The notes: generated from the letters alone by a model not told the origin. 64,000 nt of DNA from Prochlorococcus marinus str. MIT 0917 (GCF_027359575.1 NZ_CP114784.1:929819-993818); one strand, 5' to 3'. Counted from the first letter of the stretch, positions 7,305-20,834 are shown. Numbers and translations are program-made.

Positions 7305-8930
7305 ATGGAAAAAAATAAAATCGATCAATTCGAAAATATCCATCTACCTAAAATAAATACAAATGATTGTGGAACATTAGCCATTGATTTAGGGAGTTCA
7401 ACAACAGTAGTTGTTTTTCAAAAAGAAAATGGTCAACCTCCTGAACTTTTAGATCTACCTCCGATCAGCAGAGCTCCTGGAGAGATACCAAGTTTAATTT
7501 GTAAATCATCAGAAAAAGAAGCATTGTATTTAATTGGCCAAGAAATTATAGATTTAGATCTCATTAATAAAAAAGAATACAACTTAAGTCAAGATTTTAA
7601 AAGATGGATAGGATCTACCGAAAACGAACCTATATATGACTCGATAATCTCCCCAGAAAAAGCAGGAGAGATTTTAATTCACAATATTTGGGAAAAAGTG
7701 TCGGAGAAGTTTAACATCAAAAGACTAGTATTAACTGCCCCAGTAGATACATATAGAGAATATAGAAATTGGTTAATCAATGTATGTAATTCCTTAGAAG
7801 TAAAAGAAATTGCATTGGTTGATGAACCTACTGCTGCTGCAATGGGAGCTGGACTAGAACCTGGATCAACATTACTTGTTTTAGATTTTGGAGGAAGCAC
7901 AATTGATATGTCAATTGTTGCTTTAGAGGGAGGAGAAGGGCAAGCTTCACCAATTGCTCAACTTGTCAGATTTGATGGCAATAATTTAGAAGGAAAAAGT
8001 AAACAAGTTCTTCGCACAGCAAAAGTTCTAGGGAAGTCAGGGATTAGGTTAGGTGGAAAAGATATAGACAGATGGATATCTCATCATTTATTACCAGAAG
8101 AGAAACCAACCAATTCAATCTTGAGAAAGGCAGAGGAACTAAAATGTGAATTAAGCAACATAAATATAAAAGATACATTGGTTATTACAAAACAAGTACA
8201 AAATAATAAAAATGAAGAAAAGTCTTTAAGACTATCTAAAAAAGGACTTGAAGAATTACTTATAGAGAAAGGACTCCTTAAAAGTATTGAAAAGCTTTTC
8301 AAACAAACAATTAATGTAGCCAAACGAAATTCATTTGAAATAAAAGATCTTGATAGTGTTGTCTTAGTTGGAGGAGGATCTCGAATACCTTTAATTAAAA
8401 ATTATTTATGTGAGATCTGTAATTCTATTCCTTTTTTGACCCCTCCCCCTATTGAAGCAATTGCATTGGGAGCATTAAATCTTACACCAGGTGTGCAAGT
8501 AAAAGATGTTCTTAATAAAGGGGTAAGTCTTAGATGCTGGAATAAAAAAAATGAAAAGTACATATGGCACCCGCTTTTTCTGCCAGGTCAAACATGGCCA
8601 ACAAATAAACCGTTAGAAATAATTTTAGCTGCAAGTATAAATAATCAATTAAGCATAGATTTAATTATTGGAGAACCTCAGGAAGAAGGCTCAAATGAAG
8701 TTATTTATATTGATGGATTACCCACTTTAAAAGAAATAGAATCTAAAGATAAAATAAACAAGATAAATAATACTATTATTTCAATTCCTCTGGAGCCTCC
8801 TGGTGAAATTGGTCAAGATTGTATGAGATTAATTTTCAATATTAATGAAAATTGTCAACTTGAAGTTGAAGGTATCGATTTAAGAAATCATAATGCAGTG
8901 CAAAGTGAAATTCTTGGTGAAATCAGATAA
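7305..8930 (+). CDS. Divergent Hsp70 (DnaK-like) chaperone
   Basis: Hsp70-family ATPase of about 541 residues, shorter than DnaK (about 630). The actin-type nucleotide fold is intact: phosphate-1 loop LAIDLGSSTTVVVF, connect-1 DEPTAAAMGAGL, phosphate-2 VLDFGGSTIDMSIV and adenosine motif VLVGGGSRIPLI. The C-terminal 150 residues are much less conserved and there is no EEVD-like or long lid tail, so substrate handling may differ from DnaK. I chose ATG 7305 over a TTG 39 bases upstream because the family begins shortly before the first strand. It converges on pyrR. Probably a cyanobacterial Hsp70 paralogue of unknown clients. Confidence 0.82.
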   Translation: MEKNKIDQFENIHLPKINTNDCGTLAIDLGSSTTVVVFQKENGQPPELLDLPPISRAPGEIPSLICKSSEKEALYLIGQEIIDLDLINKKEYNLSQDFKRWIGSTENEPIYDSIISPEKAGEILIHNIWEKVSEKFNIKRLVLTAPVDTYREYRNWLINVCNSLEVKEIALVDEPTAAAMGAGLEPGSTLLVLDFGGSTIDMSIVALEGGEGQASPIAQLVRFDGNNLEGKSKQVLRTAKVLGKSGIRLGGKDIDRWISHHLLPEEKPTNSILRKAEELKCELSNINIKDTLVITKQVQNNKNEEKSLRLSKKGLEELLIEKGLLKSIEKLFKQTINVAKRNSFEIKDLDSVVLVGGGSRIPLIKNYLCEICNSIPFLTPPPIEAIALGALNLTPGVQVKDVLNKGVSLRCWNKKNEKYIWHPLFLPGQTWPTNKPLEIILAASINNQLSIDLIIGEPQEEGSNEVIYIDGLPTLKEIESKDKINKINNTIISIPLEPPGEIGQDCMRLIFNINENCQLEVEGIDLRNHNAVQSEILGEIR

Positions 8931-8958
8931 CTATTTGCTAGTTTTTAATATTAATAGA

Positions 8959-9510
8959 TTATAGTTTTTTACATAAAAAGATACCCTCTTCTCCATCAAC
9001 TTCCCACAATCTAAGATCAATAGTCTCATCTTTGCTCGTTGGGACTACACGCCCACAAAAGTCTGGTTGAATTGGAACTTCTCTATTGCCCCTATCTACC
9101 ATCGCAAGAAGCGTAACTCTTTTTGCTCTGCCCCATGAATGTAAGGCTTCTAATGCTGCTTTGATTGTTCTCCCTGTATATATAACATCATCAATTAAAA
9201 CAACCTCTCTATCATCAACAGAAGAAGGTAAATCAGTTGCTTGAGCAATGCGAGTACCAACCCTCGCAAGATCATCTCTATGAAAAGTAGGATCTAAGCA
9301 ACCATTCTCGACTGGCTGACCAGATAATTCCTCTAAATATTTTGCTAATATTTTACATAAATAAACGCCCCTAGTTGGTATCCCAACAAGCAATAATGAA
9401 CTAATATTTGGAATCTTTTCCAAAATTTGAGAAGCCAATCTTTTTATAGTTCTATCAAGTTCTTTTTTTGAGAGGATTTCTATCTCTTTTTTCACGGTTT
9501 CATCTGGCAT
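8959..9510 (-). CDS. pyrR: Bifunctional PyrR: uracil phosphoribosyltransferase / pyr regulator
   Basis: Type I phosphoribosyltransferase of 183 residues, the usual PyrR length. The PRPP-binding loop VVLIDDVIYTGRT sits at residues 103-115, and VGIPTRGVYLCKILA (42-56) and TFHRDDLARVGTR (75-87) are PyrR hallmarks. In Firmicutes PyrR attenuates pyrimidine operons and has weak UPRT activity; in cyanobacteria the regulatory role is less certain. ATG start. It is divergent from gpmI and convergent with the Hsp70-like gene. No pyr gene or attenuator is adjacent here. Confidence 0.92.
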   Translation of the reverse strand: MPDETVKKEIEILSKKELDRTIKRLASQILEKIPNISSLLLVGIPTRGVYLCKILAKYLEELSGQPVENGCLDPTFHRDDLARVGTRIAQATDLPSSVDDREVVLIDDVIYTGRTIKAALEALHSWGRAKRVTLLAMVDRGNREVPIQPDFCGRVVPTSKDETIDLRLWEVDGEEGIFLCKKL

Positions 9511-9671
9511 ATTTTAAAGTCCTAAAAATTTTATTTTTTCTTAGGAATAGCTGAAATACTTTTTTAATCTAATAGGGAAAAGCTAACCAAACATCAAAGT
9601 ATTAGCCTGTTTACCTATTAGGAAGTAATTTAATACGAAAGAGAAACATTATTAGCAACCAATTTCTTTGA

Positions 9672-11297
9672 ATGTCAAGCAGTAACTCCGCTGTTTCAAT
9701 AAGCAAAGGGAAAGTATCTCCAGTGGTATTGGCGATACTTGATGGTTGGGGGCACTCTGAAGAAACTAATCACAATTCTATTAAACAAGCATCTACTCCG
9801 GTAATGGATGCTTTATGGCATGCCTATCCTCACACTCTTATTGAAGCGAGCGGTGCATATGTTGGACTACCAGATAATCAAATGGGTAACTCCGAAGTTG
9901 GTCATCTAACTATTGGGGCAGGGAGAATAATTCAACAAGAATTAGTCCGAATATCTAATACAGTCAAAGAAAACAAATTAATTGATAATAGTGCTCTTAA
10001 TGAATTTTCTAAAGCTTTAAAAAAGAGAGAAGGGACTCTTCACATAATGGGACTTTGTTCCGATGGAGGGGTTCATAGCCATATCAATCATTTGTGCGGA
10101 TTAATGCAATGGGCTGCTGAAAAAGACTTAACAAATGTCTCATTGCACCTTTTCACTGATGGAAGAGACACCTCAGCAAAGAGTGCTTCAAAATATATAA
10201 AGAAAATAGAAACCACAATCAAATCAACTGGAGTAGGTGAGATTTCTTCAATTTGCGGAAGATATTGGGCTATGGATCGAGATAATCGATGGGAAAGGAC
10301 TTCAAAAGCTTATGAATTGCTAACTGATCCAAACTTTTTGATTAGCGATCTTTCAGCAGAAGAAAGTTTAAATAAAAGCTATGCTGAGGGAATAACTGAT
10401 GAATTTTTCGAACCCGTTAGGTTTTCCTCCTCCTTCTTAAAGGATGAAGATGGAGTAATTTTTTTTAATTTTCGCCCCGACAGAGCTAGGCAATTAGTTA
10501 AGGCTCTTAAATTAAAAGATTTTGATGGCTTTGAGAGAAAAAATAAAATTGATATTGACTTACTGACTTTTACACAATACGAATCAGGTCTCCCTGTTTC
10601 AGTAGCTTTTCCACCTGAACCACTAAATGATTTATTAGGTCAAGTAGTCGCTAGTCATGGACTAAATCAATATCGGACAGCTGAAACCGAAAAATATCCA
10701 CATGTAACATATTTTTTGAATGGAGGTATTGAAAAGCCATTAAAAGGAGAGGTAAGACACCTTGTTCCATCGCCAAGAGTTGCAACTTATGATCTACAGC
10801 CTGAGATGTCAGCAGACGAACTAACTGAAAGTTGCATCAAAGCAATTGAAACTGGGATTTACTCATTGGTGGTAATTAATTTTGCCAATCCAGATATGGT
10901 TGGACATTCTGGAATAATGAAAGCAGCTATTAAAGCTAATGAAAAGGTCGATAGCTGCGTTGGAAAATTATTAAATTCAATAGGTAAGTTAGGCGGATCA
11001 CTACTAATAACAGCTGATCATGGCAATTCCGAAATGATGTTAGGACCCGATGGCCAACCATGGACAGCTCATACAACAAATCCTGTTCCAGTTATACTTG
11101 TAGAAGGTGAAAAACGTAAATTAAAGGGATATGGCAATGACATAAAACTCAGAGAGTGCGGAGGTGGATTATCTGATTTAGCTCCAACTCTTCTACACCT
11201 ATTAAATTTACCAAAACCAAAAGCAATGACTGGTTCAACACTTATTGAACCAATTAACATGCCTAAAAAGCCAAATCTTATTCCTCAACCCGCATAA
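9672..11297 (+). CDS. gpmI: 2,3-bisphosphoglycerate-independent phosphoglycerate mutase
   Basis: Interconverts 3- and 2-phosphoglycerate in lower glycolysis using two metal ions and a phosphoserine. At 541 residues it is full length for iPGM. Metal-binding [10 protein letters not shown] (about 18-27) and the catalytic Ser74 in [12 protein letters not shown] are present, as are GGVHSHINH, the C-terminal [11 protein letters not shown] and [16 protein letters not shown] start 9672. secG follows after 11 bases on the same strand, an arrangement suggesting co-transcription. Confidence 0.96.
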   Translation: MSSSNSAVSISKGKVSPVVLAILDGWGHSEETNHNSIKQASTPVMDALWHAYPHTLIEASGAYVGLPDNQMGNSEVGHLTIGAGRIIQQELVRISNTVKENKLIDNSALNEFSKALKKREGTLHIMGLCSDGGVHSHINHLCGLMQWAAEKDLTNVSLHLFTDGRDTSAKSASKYIKKIETTIKSTGVGEISSICGRYWAMDRDNRWERTSKAYELLTDPNFLISDLSAEESLNKSYAEGITDEFFEPVRFSSSFLKDEDGVIFFNFRPDRARQLVKALKLKDFDGFERKNKIDIDLLTFTQYESGLPVSVAFPPEPLNDLLGQVVASHGLNQYRTAETEKYPHVTYFLNGGIEKPLKGEVRHLVPSPRVATYDLQPEMSADELTESCIKAIETGIYSLVVINFANPDMVGHSGIMKAAIKANEKVDSCVGKLLNSIGKLGGSLLITADHGNSEMMLGPDGQPWTAHTTNPVPVILVEGEKRKLKGYGNDIKLRECGGGLSDLAPTLLHLLNLPKPKAMTGSTLIEPINMPKKPNLIPQPA

Positions 11298-11308
11298 TAG
11301 ATAAAAAA

Positions 11309-11539
11309 ATGATCATTCCACTTTTATCCTGGGCATGGGCAATTTCAGGGGTTTTTCTAATACTATTAGTTCTTCTTCATAGCCCAAAAGGTGATGGAAT
11401 GGGTGGCCTAGCATCTAGCGGAAGCTCAATGTTCACAAGTGCAAGTAGTGCTGAATCCACCTTAAATAGAGCCACCTGGGCATGTCTTATATTGTTTTTA
11501 ACCCTGGCTATTATTCTTAGCGCAGGATGGTTAAAGTAA
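11309..11539 (+). CDS. secG: Preprotein translocase subunit SecG
   Basis: Small inner/thylakoid-membrane subunit of the Sec translocon, 76 residues. It has two hydrophobic segments (about 7-24 and 54-74) joined by a loop with the SecG hallmark LLHSPKGDGMGGLASSG and a Ser-rich stretch. ATG start 11 bases after gpmI. A weak AGAC/GTCT stem followed by a T-run lies just downstream (from about 11548) and may be its terminator. Confidence 0.92.
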   Translation: MIIPLLSWAWAISGVFLILLVLLHSPKGDGMGGLASSGSSMFTSASSAESTLNRATWACLILFLTLAIILSAGWLK

Positions 11540-11598
11540 ATTTTCAGACTTTTTTGTCTTTTTTATTTAATTGAGAGAAAACAAGTATATTAATGGAC

Positions 11599-11627
11599 AA
11601 AAAAATTGAACTGGGCCTAAACCCAGT
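11599..11627 (-). terminator. Rho-independent terminator of groES-groEL
   Basis: On the minus strand, downstream of groEL, ACTGGG and CCCAGT (plus-strand 11610-11615 and 11622-11627) form a 6-bp GC-rich stem with a 6-base loop. A run of seven T residues follows (A-run at 11599-11605 on the plus strand). The position between convergent secG and groEL fits. Confidence 0.75.
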
Positions 11628-11667
11628 CCATTATTGAAATCAAAGCTAGATTTAAAACTGAAACTTA

Positions 11668-13314
<1,647 letters not shown>

Positions 13315-13363
13315 TTAATTTCGAAAAGTTTTTTTGGTTTGAACTACAGCAAAAAGCTGAGTT

Positions 13364-13675
13364 TTAATTGACGACAGCCAGAATATCTTTCTCAGAGAGA
13401 AGAACGTATTCATCGCTGCCAAGTTTGATATCAGTACCTGCGTACTTACTGTAGAGAACTTTGTCTCCAACACTTACTTCAGGAGATTGACGTGAACCAT
13501 CCTCGTTACGTTTTCCAGGACCAACCTGAGCAACTTCACCGACTTGGGGTTTCTCTTTAGCAGTGTCGGGAAGGAGAATGCCTCCCGCCGTCTTCTCTTC
13601 TGATTCAGAAACTTTTACAAATACGCGATCTCCAAGTGGCTTGACAGTGGAGACGCTGAGAGATACAGCTGCCAT
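13364..13675 (-). CDS. groS: Co-chaperonin GroES
   Basis: 10-kDa co-chaperonin forming the heptameric lid of GroEL, 103 residues. [21 protein letters not shown] holds the mobile loop region, and [18 protein letters not shown] and [14 protein letters not shown] are family hallmarks. ATG start. It is transcribed with groEL and is divergent from atpD. I see no canonical CIRCE element in the leader; a small palindromic hairpin is present instead. Confidence 0.97.
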
Positions 13676-13704
13676 AAATTAGTGCAGTAGCAAAAAAAAC
13701 AAAA

Positions 13705-13717
13705 AGCGCTTAGCGCT
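13705..13717 (-). repeat. Small palindrome in the groES leader
   Basis: AGCGC-TTA-GCGCT forms a perfect 5-bp stem 30-42 bases upstream of the groES start codon. It may be an mRNA leader hairpin or part of an operator. It does not match the TTAGCACTC-N9-GAGTGCTAA consensus of CIRCE. Significance is uncertain because such short palindromes occur by chance. Confidence 0.3.
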
Positions 13718-13839
13718 GACTCGATAAAGAGTATTACTCATTACCAACGGTATTAATTTATGCATCTAAGTAGTCTCTAGACCACATATATTCTGTGCGG
13801 TTGACCGAACACTGAAAAAAAATGCCTGTGGAGTGGTAG

Positions 13840-15366
<1,527 letters not shown>

Positions 15367-15424
15367 AATCTTTTTTTCTACTTATAACCTCCTTCGGCCA
15401 ACGTTTTTCTAAAATCCTCAAGAA

Positions 15425-15832
15425 ATGACTTTAACTCTAAGAGTGCTTGCTCCTGATCAGAGCGTATTTGACGCTACAGCTGATGAAATAATACTTCCAA
15501 GCACTACAGGACTATTGGGAATTTTACCTGGACATATTTCAATGGTTACTGCTATTGATTTCGGTGTCCTGAGGGTTTTTAAAAACGGTAATTGGGATTC
15601 AATCGCCCTAACTGGGGGCTTCGCAGAAGTTGAATCCAATGAAGTGACAGTTTTAGTAAATAAAGCTGAGTTGGGCAAAAATATAGATTCTGTTCAAGCG
15701 GAGGCTGAATTAGAAAAAGCTAAAAACAAACTAAGCCAAACTCAAGATAAAGAAGCTTCCCCTGAAAAAATCAAGGCGCAAGAAGAACTGAACAAAGCGA
15801 AAGCTTGGTTTCAAGCATCAAAATCAAACTAA
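15425..15832 (+). CDS. atpC: ATP synthase F1 subunit epsilon
   Basis: Epsilon subunit, 135 residues, of the central stalk; it couples rotation to catalysis and inhibits ATP hydrolysis. The N-terminal beta-sandwich is recognisable (LTLRVLAPDQSVFDATADEI, STTGLLGILPGHISMV). A C-terminal helical hairpin rich in Lys, Glu and Ala (about 95-133) is the regulatory part. Second gene of atpDC, followed at once by a strong hairpin terminator. Confidence 0.96.
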   Translation: MTLTLRVLAPDQSVFDATADEIILPSTTGLLGILPGHISMVTAIDFGVLRVFKNGNWDSIALTGGFAEVESNEVTVLVNKAELGKNIDSVQAEAELEKAKNKLSQTQDKEASPEKIKAQEELNKAKAWFQASKSN

Positions 15833-15848
15833 AAGTAAAAAACATTTT

Positions 15849-15880
15849 TTCCTTAAACAAATTTTTTGTTTAAGGAATTT

Positions 15881-15882
<2 letters not shown>
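15849..15882 (+). terminator. Strong bidirectional terminator between atpC and PSRP-3 gene
   Basis: A perfect 13-bp stem (arms 15849-15861 and 15865-15877, TTCCTTAAACAAA and its complement) with a 3-base loop is followed by TTTTT at 15878-15882. A-rich sequence lies on the opposite side, so it can work in both directions. It sits exactly between the convergent atpC and PSRP-3 genes. Confidence 0.88.
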
Positions 15883-16399
<517 letters not shown>

Positions 16400-16525
16400 C
16401 TAACAAATTACTAACTTAACAGGCACTAGGACCTATTTGAATTACTAGAGTAGGAATTCAAAAGGTTTTCTACTATTCGAAAATGATCGGATAATAAAAG
16501 AAGAAAAATATTTGGGGAGATTCAA

Positions 16526-17845
16526 TTAATTTTCCAAATCCATCAAATTCTTAGCAGCACTACTACTCAGTACTTCTAAAGAATCTTTTGTTACTAAAAC
16601 ATCATCCTCAATGCGAATCCCGATACCTTTCCACCTTTCATCTATCTCAGGCTGACCATTTGGTACTGCTAACCGGTCACTGATGTAGATACCAGGTTCA
16701 ACTGTTAAAACCATTCCCGGTTCAAGCTTCAGATGATAATCACCAAGTCTATATGCCCCCACATCATGAACATCTAGACCCAACCAATGACCGGTTCGAT
16801 GCATATATAAGTGAGAGTAAGCTTCTTGTTCAATTATTGAATCCACTTCACCGACTAGCAATCCAATATCAACCAAGCCCTCAACAAGATGCTTCAAGGC
16901 AGTCATATGTACATTCTCTGCGTTATTACCAGGGCGAACGCATTGAATCGCGGCTTCTTGAGCTATGAGAGTAATTTCATATAAAACTTTTTGCTCTCCA
17001 GAAAATTTTCCATTAGCAGGAAAGGTCCTTGTTATATCGCCATTGTAATAGTCATCCAAAGAGCAACCAGCATCTACCAAAACAAGATCCCCATCTTTTA
17101 TGAGTGAATTATTGGCCGTGTAATGAAGTACACATGCATTGTCTCCTGAAGCAATTATTGAGCCATAAGCAGGACCTCTAGTCCCTTTTTCAAGAAAGTA
17201 TTTTTCGATTTGAGCTTGTAATTCCCTCTCATTCATTCCAGGGCGAGCAATTTCTCTAACTATTTCATGGCCCTCTCCAGAAATTTTTGATGCAATACGC
17301 ATCCTTTCTATTTCAAAATCATCCTTACGAAGTCTCAGATCATGAAGTATCGGGCAAGGTGCAATCATGGACAACGGTGCAGAGCCACTTCTAGGTAGTT
17401 TTTGTAAATGATCAGACCAAGTTTTCAAAACCAAAGGCTCCAAATGTGGATGTTTTCCAACTCGAAAAGCAATCCCTTCGGCTCCATTTAAATAATGAGG
17501 CAAAAGGTTTGGTAATTCATTCAAAGGATGAGATATATCAACATCGAAATTATCTAAAACTCCTTTTGTTCCCCACCTAAAGCCTGTCCAAACTTCTGCA
17601 CTAGATTCTTTGGGTAAAACGAATAGTACATATTGTTCTCCCTTAGGTTTATGAGGTAAAAACAAAGCCACTGCATTTGGCTCATCAAAACCAGTTAAGT
17701 ACCAAAAATCACTATTTTGACGAAATGGGTACTCACAGTCTGCATGATGAGTAACTAATTCTGCTGCTGGGATGACAGCCGCATGAGAACCTAAATGTGA
17801 CAAAAATATGTCTCTACGGCGACGAAAAATACTTGAATCAGCCAC
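16526..17845 (-). CDS. pepP: Xaa-Pro aminopeptidase (aminopeptidase P)
   Basis: Metallo-aminopeptidase that removes N-terminal residues preceding proline. Pita-bread fold with the full metal set: VLVDAGCSLDDYYNGDITRT (two Asp), HRTGHWLGLDVHD (His), LTVEPGIYI and IRIEDDVLV (two Glu). The N-terminal domain includes HHADCEYPFRQNSDFWYLTG. I chose the GTG at 17843-17845 because GGGAG lies seven bases before it, it yields 439 residues (E. coli PepP has 441), and the longer frame to 17950 would run into the divergent gene at 17942. Confidence 0.93.
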   Translation of the reverse strand: MADSSIFRRRRDIFLSHLGSHAAVIPAAELVTHHADCEYPFRQNSDFWYLTGFDEPNAVALFLPHKPKGEQYVLFVLPKESSAEVWTGFRWGTKGVLDNFDVDISHPLNELPNLLPHYLNGAEGIAFRVGKHPHLEPLVLKTWSDHLQKLPRSGSAPLSMIAPCPILHDLRLRKDDFEIERMRIASKISGEGHEIVREIARPGMNERELQAQIEKYFLEKGTRGPAYGSIIASGDNACVLHYTANNSLIKDGDLVLVDAGCSLDDYYNGDITRTFPANGKFSGEQKVLYEITLIAQEAAIQCVRPGNNAENVHMTALKHLVEGLVDIGLLVGEVDSIIEQEAYSHLYMHRTGHWLGLDVHDVGAYRLGDYHLKLEPGMVLTVEPGIYISDRLAVPNGQPEIDERWKGIGIRIEDDVLVTKDSLEVLSSSAAKNLMDLEN

Positions 17846-17941
17846 AAAAATACTCCCATTTACTCTTAAGGATGGCAAGAGAACTAACTTAGTGGAAAAA
17901 TAAAAGCAAAAGATCCTTACTCTTTTAAAAATCTCTAGGGG

Positions 17942-18934
17942 ATGACCCAAGACATTCTGCTCTTAACTGCTCTTATTGCGGTTGTTTTAATTGGTTCGGC
18001 AATGTGCTCAGGGATAGAGGCAGCGCTATTGGCTGTTAATCCATTACACGTTCATGAGCTAGCAAGAAGAAGTCCAAAAGTATTAGGGGCTAGAAGATTA
18101 GAAAAATTACGTCACAGGCTTGGAAGAACTTTAACTGTCGTAACAATTGCTAATAACAGTTTTAATATTTTTGGCAGTCTGATGGTTGGTAGCTACGCAA
18201 GCTTCATATTCCAAAATAGAATCGGATACCTCATGCCAATATTTTCAATTGGCCTGACCATTCTTGTTTTACTTCTTGGAGAAATTGTACCCAAAGCTCT
18301 TGGTACAAGACTTGCATTGCAAATCAGTTTAACTAGTGCTCCTATTCTAGATTTCTTAAGTATAATAATGAGACCATTGCTAATATTTCTAGAACGTCTA
18401 TTGCCAATCATCACTGCCAAGAGTGAGCTAACAACAGACGAAGAAGAAATCAGACAAATGGCTAAACTTGGCTCGCAAATTGGTCAAATTGAAGCAGACG
18501 AAGCCGCAATGATATCCAAAGTTTTTCAGCTTAATGATCTTACTGCTAAAGATCTTATGACTCCAAGAGTTGCTGCCCCTACGCTCCTAGGAAGAGTTTC
18601 TCTACAATCTGTCAAATCAAATTTATTAGAGAATAATTCAACATGGTGGGTAGTATTAGGTGAAGAAGTAGACAAGGTCGTTGGTGTTGCTAACCGTGAA
18701 AAGCTATTAACCTCTTTACTTCGGGGAGACTCCCACCTAACTCCCTACGAGCTAAGCGAAAACGTAGAGTTTGTACCCGAAATGATTCGAGTAGACAGAT
18801 TGCTTATTGGATTTAATGACGACAAAAAAGGAGTCCGAGTCGTGGTAGATGAGTTTGGAGGATTTGTTGGGTTAATTGGGGCCGAAGCGGTTTTAGCAGT
18901 ACTAGCTGGTTGGTGGCGGAAATCGAAAACATGA
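17942..18934 (+). CDS. CNNM/CBS-domain transporter-like membrane protein (CorC/HlyC family)
   Basis: Membrane protein of 330 residues with an N-terminal DUF21/CNNM transmembrane domain and a cytoplasmic CBS-pair region. Hydrophobic segments lie near 5-25, 60-85, 95-118 and 125-150; GEIVPKALGTRLAL is the conserved CNNM motif. The soluble part begins with TTDEEEIRQMAKLG and EADEAAMISKVFQLNDLTAKDLMTPR, as in CorC-type proteins linked to magnesium or cobalt efflux. The C-terminal CorC/HlyC domain is missing, so it is a shorter variant. It overlaps the next gene by four bases. Confidence 0.87.
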   Translation: MTQDILLLTALIAVVLIGSAMCSGIEAALLAVNPLHVHELARRSPKVLGARRLEKLRHRLGRTLTVVTIANNSFNIFGSLMVGSYASFIFQNRIGYLMPIFSIGLTILVLLLGEIVPKALGTRLALQISLTSAPILDFLSIIMRPLLIFLERLLPIITAKSELTTDEEEIRQMAKLGSQIGQIEADEAAMISKVFQLNDLTAKDLMTPRVAAPTLLGRVSLQSVKSNLLENNSTWWVVLGEEVDKVVGVANREKLLTSLLRGDSHLTPYELSENVEFVPEMIRVDRLLIGFNDDKKGVRVVVDEFGGFVGLIGAEAVLAVLAGWWRKSKT

Positions 18935-20253
18935 TTAAAGAAAAAGATATATCGACAAAATGCACCTTTTTACTTAATCAATGGGAGAAAAATTTAAATC
19001 TCACTAAATATGAGAGAACTAAATTTGAAAGCTTTTTAAATCAACTAGATTTTCAAATAAAAAAATTAGAAAAGAAAGAACTACAGATATCAGTTTTTGG
19101 ACGTGTTGGGGTAGGAAAATCAAGCTTATTAAACGCATTGATTGAAAAACAAATATTTCCAGCCGATGTACTAAACGGGAATACAAAGACTACTAAATCT
19201 TATACATGGGACAAAAGATTTAAAAGCTTAAACAAGGTTGAGCTTATAGACTCTCCTGGTATAGATGAAATCAATAATGCTCATAAACAAGCAATAAATT
19301 TTAATAATGTATTAGATACAGACTTAATTATCTTTGTAATTGATAGTGACATAAATCGAATTGACTTGAATTCCATTGAAGAGCTATTAACGCATAACAA
19401 ACCAATACTAATAGTCTTAAATCGTTGTGATCAATGGAACACACGAGAGACAAAACTAATACTCTCCAGTATTCACAGAAAATTATCATTTTGCAAACAA
19501 AAAATTAAGATTTCTTTAGTATCCTCATCTCCAAGGGAAGCAAAAATAAAACCGAATGGCACTATAAGAAGTGAACAAAAAACTCCTAAAGTTGATATTT
19601 TCAAGAACGAACTTAAAGATATTATCGATCAAAGTGGTGAATTACTTCTTTGCATCAATAGTCTAAGAATTGCAGAACAATTCTACAAATTACTTAAGGA
19701 GAATCGACTACTAAAAAAGAAAGAAAAAGCACAAAGTTTAATCGGCAAATATGCAACTTTAAAGGCCTCAGGAATAGCAATTAATCCCTTTTTAATGATT
19801 GATCTTATTACTGGTCTTGCTTTAGATAGTGCTCTTGTTATCCAATTAAGTCAATTATACGGTTTAGAAGTAGGTGGTCCATCTGCCAGACAAATAGTTA
19901 AAAAGCTTAGTTTTCAAAATTCTTTACTTGGAGGTGCACAAATAGGGATACAAATTACTTTAAATATTTTCAAGCAAATACTGATTCTTGTTGCTCCCCT
20001 TACCGGAGGATTAAGTCTTGCACCTACTGCTCCCATAGCCATTGCACAAGTGGCTCTTGCTATTCATGCAACAAAACTCATAGGTCGTCTCGCAGCTTAC
20101 AAATTTCTTAATGATACAAATAAAAAAGATGGACGACCTCGTTTAATGTTGAACTATCTTCTCAAAAAAAATTCAGACTTAAGAATAATGCTCGGTGACT
20201 TTAAATTTCTTACATCAAATACGGCAAAAAATAAAAATCATTTATTACCATGA
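18931..20253 (+). CDS. Era/YcjX-type dynamin-like small GTPase with C-terminal membrane domain
   Basis: GTP-binding protein of 440 residues. G1 VFGRVGVGKSSLLNAL (about 56-71), G3 VELIDSPGIDE and G4 VLNRCDQW are clear. The C-terminal third has hydrophobic helices (INPFLMIDLITGLALDSAL; LILVAPLTGGLSLAPTAPIA), resembling DUF697-containing GTPases of cyanobacteria. The ATG at 18931 overlaps the previous stop as ATGA, preferred to the upstream TTG because it couples translation. It overlaps nadD at its end by another ATGA. Likely membrane-associated; role unknown. Confidence 0.82.
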   Translation: MIKEKDISTKCTFLLNQWEKNLNLTKYERTKFESFLNQLDFQIKKLEKKELQISVFGRVGVGKSSLLNALIEKQIFPADVLNGNTKTTKSYTWDKRFKSLNKVELIDSPGIDEINNAHKQAINFNNVLDTDLIIFVIDSDINRIDLNSIEELLTHNKPILIVLNRCDQWNTRETKLILSSIHRKLSFCKQKIKISLVSSSPREAKIKPNGTIRSEQKTPKVDIFKNELKDIIDQSGELLLCINSLRIAEQFYKLLKENRLLKKKEKAQSLIGKYATLKASGIAINPFLMIDLITGLALDSALVIQLSQLYGLEVGGPSARQIVKKLSFQNSLLGGAQIGIQITLNIFKQILILVAPLTGGLSLAPTAPIAIAQVALAIHATKLIGRLAAYKFLNDTNKKDGRPRLMLNYLLKKNSDLRIMLGDFKFLTSNTAKNKNHLLP

Positions 20254-20834
20254 AAGCCAAAATAAATTCAATAGCCTTATTTGGGACCAGTGCTGATCCA
20301 CCCACTTTGGGTCACGAGGCCTTGTTGATTGAATTAACAAAAATCTTCCCAAAAGTTATAACGTGGGCAAGTGATAACCCTGATAAAAAACATCAAATTC
20401 CACTTCTAAAAAGAACTCAGCTTTTAAGAATTCTGGTGCAAAAAATCTCACATCCAAAATTGGAGCTAGTTCAAGAATTGAGTAGTCCTAGGACAATTCA
20501 TACTCTAAAGAAAGCTTTCCAACTATGGCCTGAGGCGAGTTTTAGCTTTGTCATTGGTAGTGATTTAGCTGTTCAAATTCCAAAGTGGCTTAATGCTAAG
20601 TCTATTCTCAATAAAGCAACAATAGCTATCGCGATGAGAGATGGATGGCCAATTAGTGATCAACAATTAGTGGAGATCAAAAAACTTGGTGGTGAAGTTG
20701 ATCTATTACCTTTTCATATACCTGAATCATCAAGTTCGGAATTCAGAGAAAGACCTCAAGAACTTCTTGTTCCTCAAGAGCTGGTCCCATTACTACTTGA
20801 AGAGAATCTATACGGTCTAGCAGATAAAAGATAA
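20250..20834 (+). CDS. nadD: Nicotinate-nucleotide adenylyltransferase
   Basis: Adds AMP to nicotinate mononucleotide in NAD synthesis; 194 residues. The nucleotidyltransferase motif appears as ALFGTSADPPTLGHEALL (9-26), with Thr-Ser in place of the usual Gly-Phe of GGxFDPxHxGH but His-rich end GH kept. FVIGSDLAVQIPKWLN and the final SSSSEFRERP correspond to conserved NadD segments. It overlaps both neighbours (ATGA with the GTPase gene, 1 bp with nadE), indicating tight coupling with the next step of the pathway. Confidence 0.9.
   Translation: MKAKINSIALFGTSADPPTLGHEALLIELTKIFPKVITWASDNPDKKHQIPLLKRTQLLRILVQKISHPKLELVQELSSPRTIHTLKKAFQLWPEASFSFVIGSDLAVQIPKWLNAKSILNKATIAIAMRDGWPISDQQLVEIKKLGGEVDLLPFHIPESSSSEFRERPQELLVPQELVPLLLEENLYGLADKR

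Noticed and set aside
13700-13760. Possible CIRCE heat-shock operator upstream of groES
   Set aside because: ACTC...GAGT pieces are present, but arms and spacing differ from TTAGCACTC-N9-GAGTGCTAA.
17846-17950. Longer N-terminus for aminopeptidase P
   Set aside because: It overlaps the divergent gene, has no family similarity, and a GTG with a strong ribosome site lies downstream.
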